A stretch of 64,000 bases of DNA from Desulforapulum autotrophicum HRM2 (GTDB lineage Bacteria; Desulfobacterota; Desulfobacteria; Desulfobacterales; Desulfobacteraceae): NCBI RefSeq assembly GCF_000020365.1, contig NC_012108.1, forward strand, positions 1,054,001-1,118,000, read 5' to 3'. Made by a program: the position numbers and the translations under genes. The notes beneath the pieces were generated by a model. The model had not been told where the DNA came from. It saw only the letters and a list, made by a program, of their open reading frames with translations, and did not search any database. Of this stretch, positions 63,121 to 64,000 are shown one piece after another (the first letter of the stretch is position 1; each line of letters opens with the position of its first letter).

Positions 63121-63444
63121 TTATGCCTTTGGGGTTGACATAATAGCTTCATAATCTCTACCCCCATAGAATATGTTCAAAATTCTTACCGCCTGTTGCT
63201 CTTCATCAACGACAAAAGCGACAACAGTTTTTTTATTGAGAGGATAAATTCTTAAATTTTTCATTAAGTCATTGCGTTGCTGCCCTCTTAGAGGTGCCGT
63301 TTCCAATTTCTGACATTTGAGCCTAAGCTTTTCAATGAATGCCCAAGCTCTTTCAGGAAAGCCACTTTTCGTTGAAATATATTCATAGATATGTTCAAGG
63401 TCTTTGATTGCATCCGGCATCAAATAGACTTTATATGTTTTCAT
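63121..63444 (-). CDS. ParE/RelE-family toxin
   Basis: The 107-residue protein has the ParE pattern: YKVYLMPDAIKDLEHIYEYI, FPERAWAFIEKLRLKCQKLE, APLRGQQRNDLMKNLRIYPL and AVRILNIFYGGRDYE. Such toxins act on gyrase or cut mRNA. It overlaps the antitoxin stop by one base (TAATG). It is read towards nifV, with the Fic relic between. Confidence 0.88.
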   Translation of the reverse strand: MKTYKVYLMPDAIKDLEHIYEYISTKSGFPERAWAFIEKLRLKCQKLETAPLRGQQRNDLMKNLRIYPLNKKTVVAFVVDEEQQAVRILNIFYGGRDYEAIMSTPKA

Positions 63445-63725
63445 TAAACTTCTTTTTTTGCCTGTTTTTGATGTAACTTCTTAATGGTTTTAAAGGCTGT
63501 GTTTAACGGCACTGGTTCACCGCTTTGCTCTGAATGTGCCAAACGTTCACGGATTAAAGAAATTCTTGCTTTGTACTCTTCTTCTCTTTTCTGCCACATT
63601 CTCATGGCTTCCCTTATTAACTCACTCGTTGAACCATAGGAGCCGGAGCTAACTTCTTTTTTGATAGAAGCCAGCATATCTGGCGGTAAAGTGATTGTAA
63701 TTCTTTCGGCTTTTGCTTGTTGCAT
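63444..63725 (-). CDS. ParD-like ribbon-helix-helix antitoxin
   Basis: The 93-residue protein begins KAERITITLPPDMLASIKKE, then GSYGSTSELIREAMRMWQKR, the ribbon-helix-helix of ParD/CC2985 antitoxins. It would bind its own promoter and the toxin downstream. ATG 63725 has GGAGG 7 nt upstream; the longer reading is not supported. Confidence 0.88.
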   Translation of the reverse strand: MQQAKAERITITLPPDMLASIKKEVSSGSYGSTSELIREAMRMWQKREEEYKARISLIRERLAHSEQSGEPVPLNTAFKTIKKLHQKQAKKEV

Positions 63726-63814
63726 AGATGATCCTCCATTAAAGTATGATTTAATCATACCTTTTTGAAAGGAGATGGTCAACATGCTCTTCAAAAAATA
63801 AATTTCTATTCTGG

Positions 63815-64000
63815 TTATGTCGTTGGCGCCAGCAGCAGTCTGCCACGCTGGATCAGTTGTTCTGATAATTTTTTCAACAGGGTGGCGTTTAAATTCCAGC
63901 ATTGCCAGTAAAGGTTCACGGCCACACTGTAACCCGGCGTAAGATCAATGATTCCGCCGGATTCAGCCAGCGGCATGATCTGCTGTTCCGGCAGCATGCC
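63815..64000 (-). CDS. LysR regulator of ArgP/IciA type, C-terminal part (runs off window)
   Basis: The frame leaves the right edge and ends at 63815. It reads SGGIIDLTPGYSVAVNLYWQ, CWNLNATLLKKLSEQLIQRG, which resembles the end of ArgP-type LysR regulators (LVxLTPGxxxxxxLYWxxW). ArgP controls arginine or lysine export genes. The DNA-binding part is outside, so the assignment is limited. Confidence 0.6.
   Translation of the reverse strand, partial: GMLPEQQIMPLAESGGIIDLTPGYSVAVNLYWQCWNLNATLLKKLSEQLIQRGRLLLAPTT

Overview
The window looks like chromosome of a deltaproteobacterial sulfate reducer of the Desulfobacteraceae type (inference from gene content and gene style; no 16S rRNA is present). 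Support comes from a nifH-nifI1-nifI2-nifD-nifK-nifE-nifN-nifB operon with the long group II/III form of NifD, a [2Fe-2S] ferredoxin of the Clostridium pasteurianum type, a haem-motif chemoreceptor, a lone NapH-like iron-sulfur membrane protein, a class II DAHP synthase, and many IS elements and toxin-antitoxin pairs.

Layout. 1-17.8 kb is an ordinary housekeeping block: chemoreceptor (cut by the left edge), a degenerate YchF-like ATPase, an SDR/DUF2867 protein, an acetyl-CoA hydrolase/transferase, moaB-pyrR, a mobA-moaE-moaC molybdenum cofactor set, rmuC, mltA, ddl, a purD-purE fusion and a Sua5/YrdC protein. Several of these intergenic gaps carry an ~88-bp two-hairpin repeat, which recurs near 38.7 and 45.3 kb, always co-oriented with the genes around it.

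17.8-29.8 kb is an accessory hotspot at tRNA-Leu(CAA). The last ~56 nt of the tRNA plus ~140 bp upstream and a downstream hairpin recur four more times as direct repeats. They delimit a tandem array of short cassettes carrying DUF2442/DUF4160, a TumE-type pair, HigBA, a Fic protein and a RhuM-Fic protein. Two cassettes are hit by IS elements (IS1634-like with a 6-bp target duplication; IS4-like with an 8-bp one). The only integrase is a frameshifted N-terminal relic. The first cassette is a deletion derivative of the last one and still holds ~60 bp of rhuM.

29.8-38 kb is a scrambled junction: a broken pspA, a ~4.6-kb Mu/Tn7-like transposon (DDE transposase, AAA ATPase, two zinc-finger proteins, a third protein, repeated end-binding sites) inserted into a small ribbon-helix-helix gene, and a membrane sulfatase whose two ends abut relics of the Fic gene. 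38-51.8 kb holds a scramblase-like protein, a NapH-like protein, yheU, a HAD phosphatase, DAHP synthase, lon, marR, transporters (chrA and an MFS gene are broken), a 5'-nucleotidase lipoprotein and an EamA transporter with a His-rich tail.

52.2-62.9 kb is a complete-looking nitrogen-fixation operon, with a sigma-54 promoter and three copies of an ATCACAA-type motif upstream. NifI1/NifI2 would control nitrogenase after translation, NifE/N/B/V make the cofactor, and the ferredoxin is a likely electron carrier. The right end has a Fic C-terminal relic, a ParDE pair and the end of an ArgP-like LysR gene.
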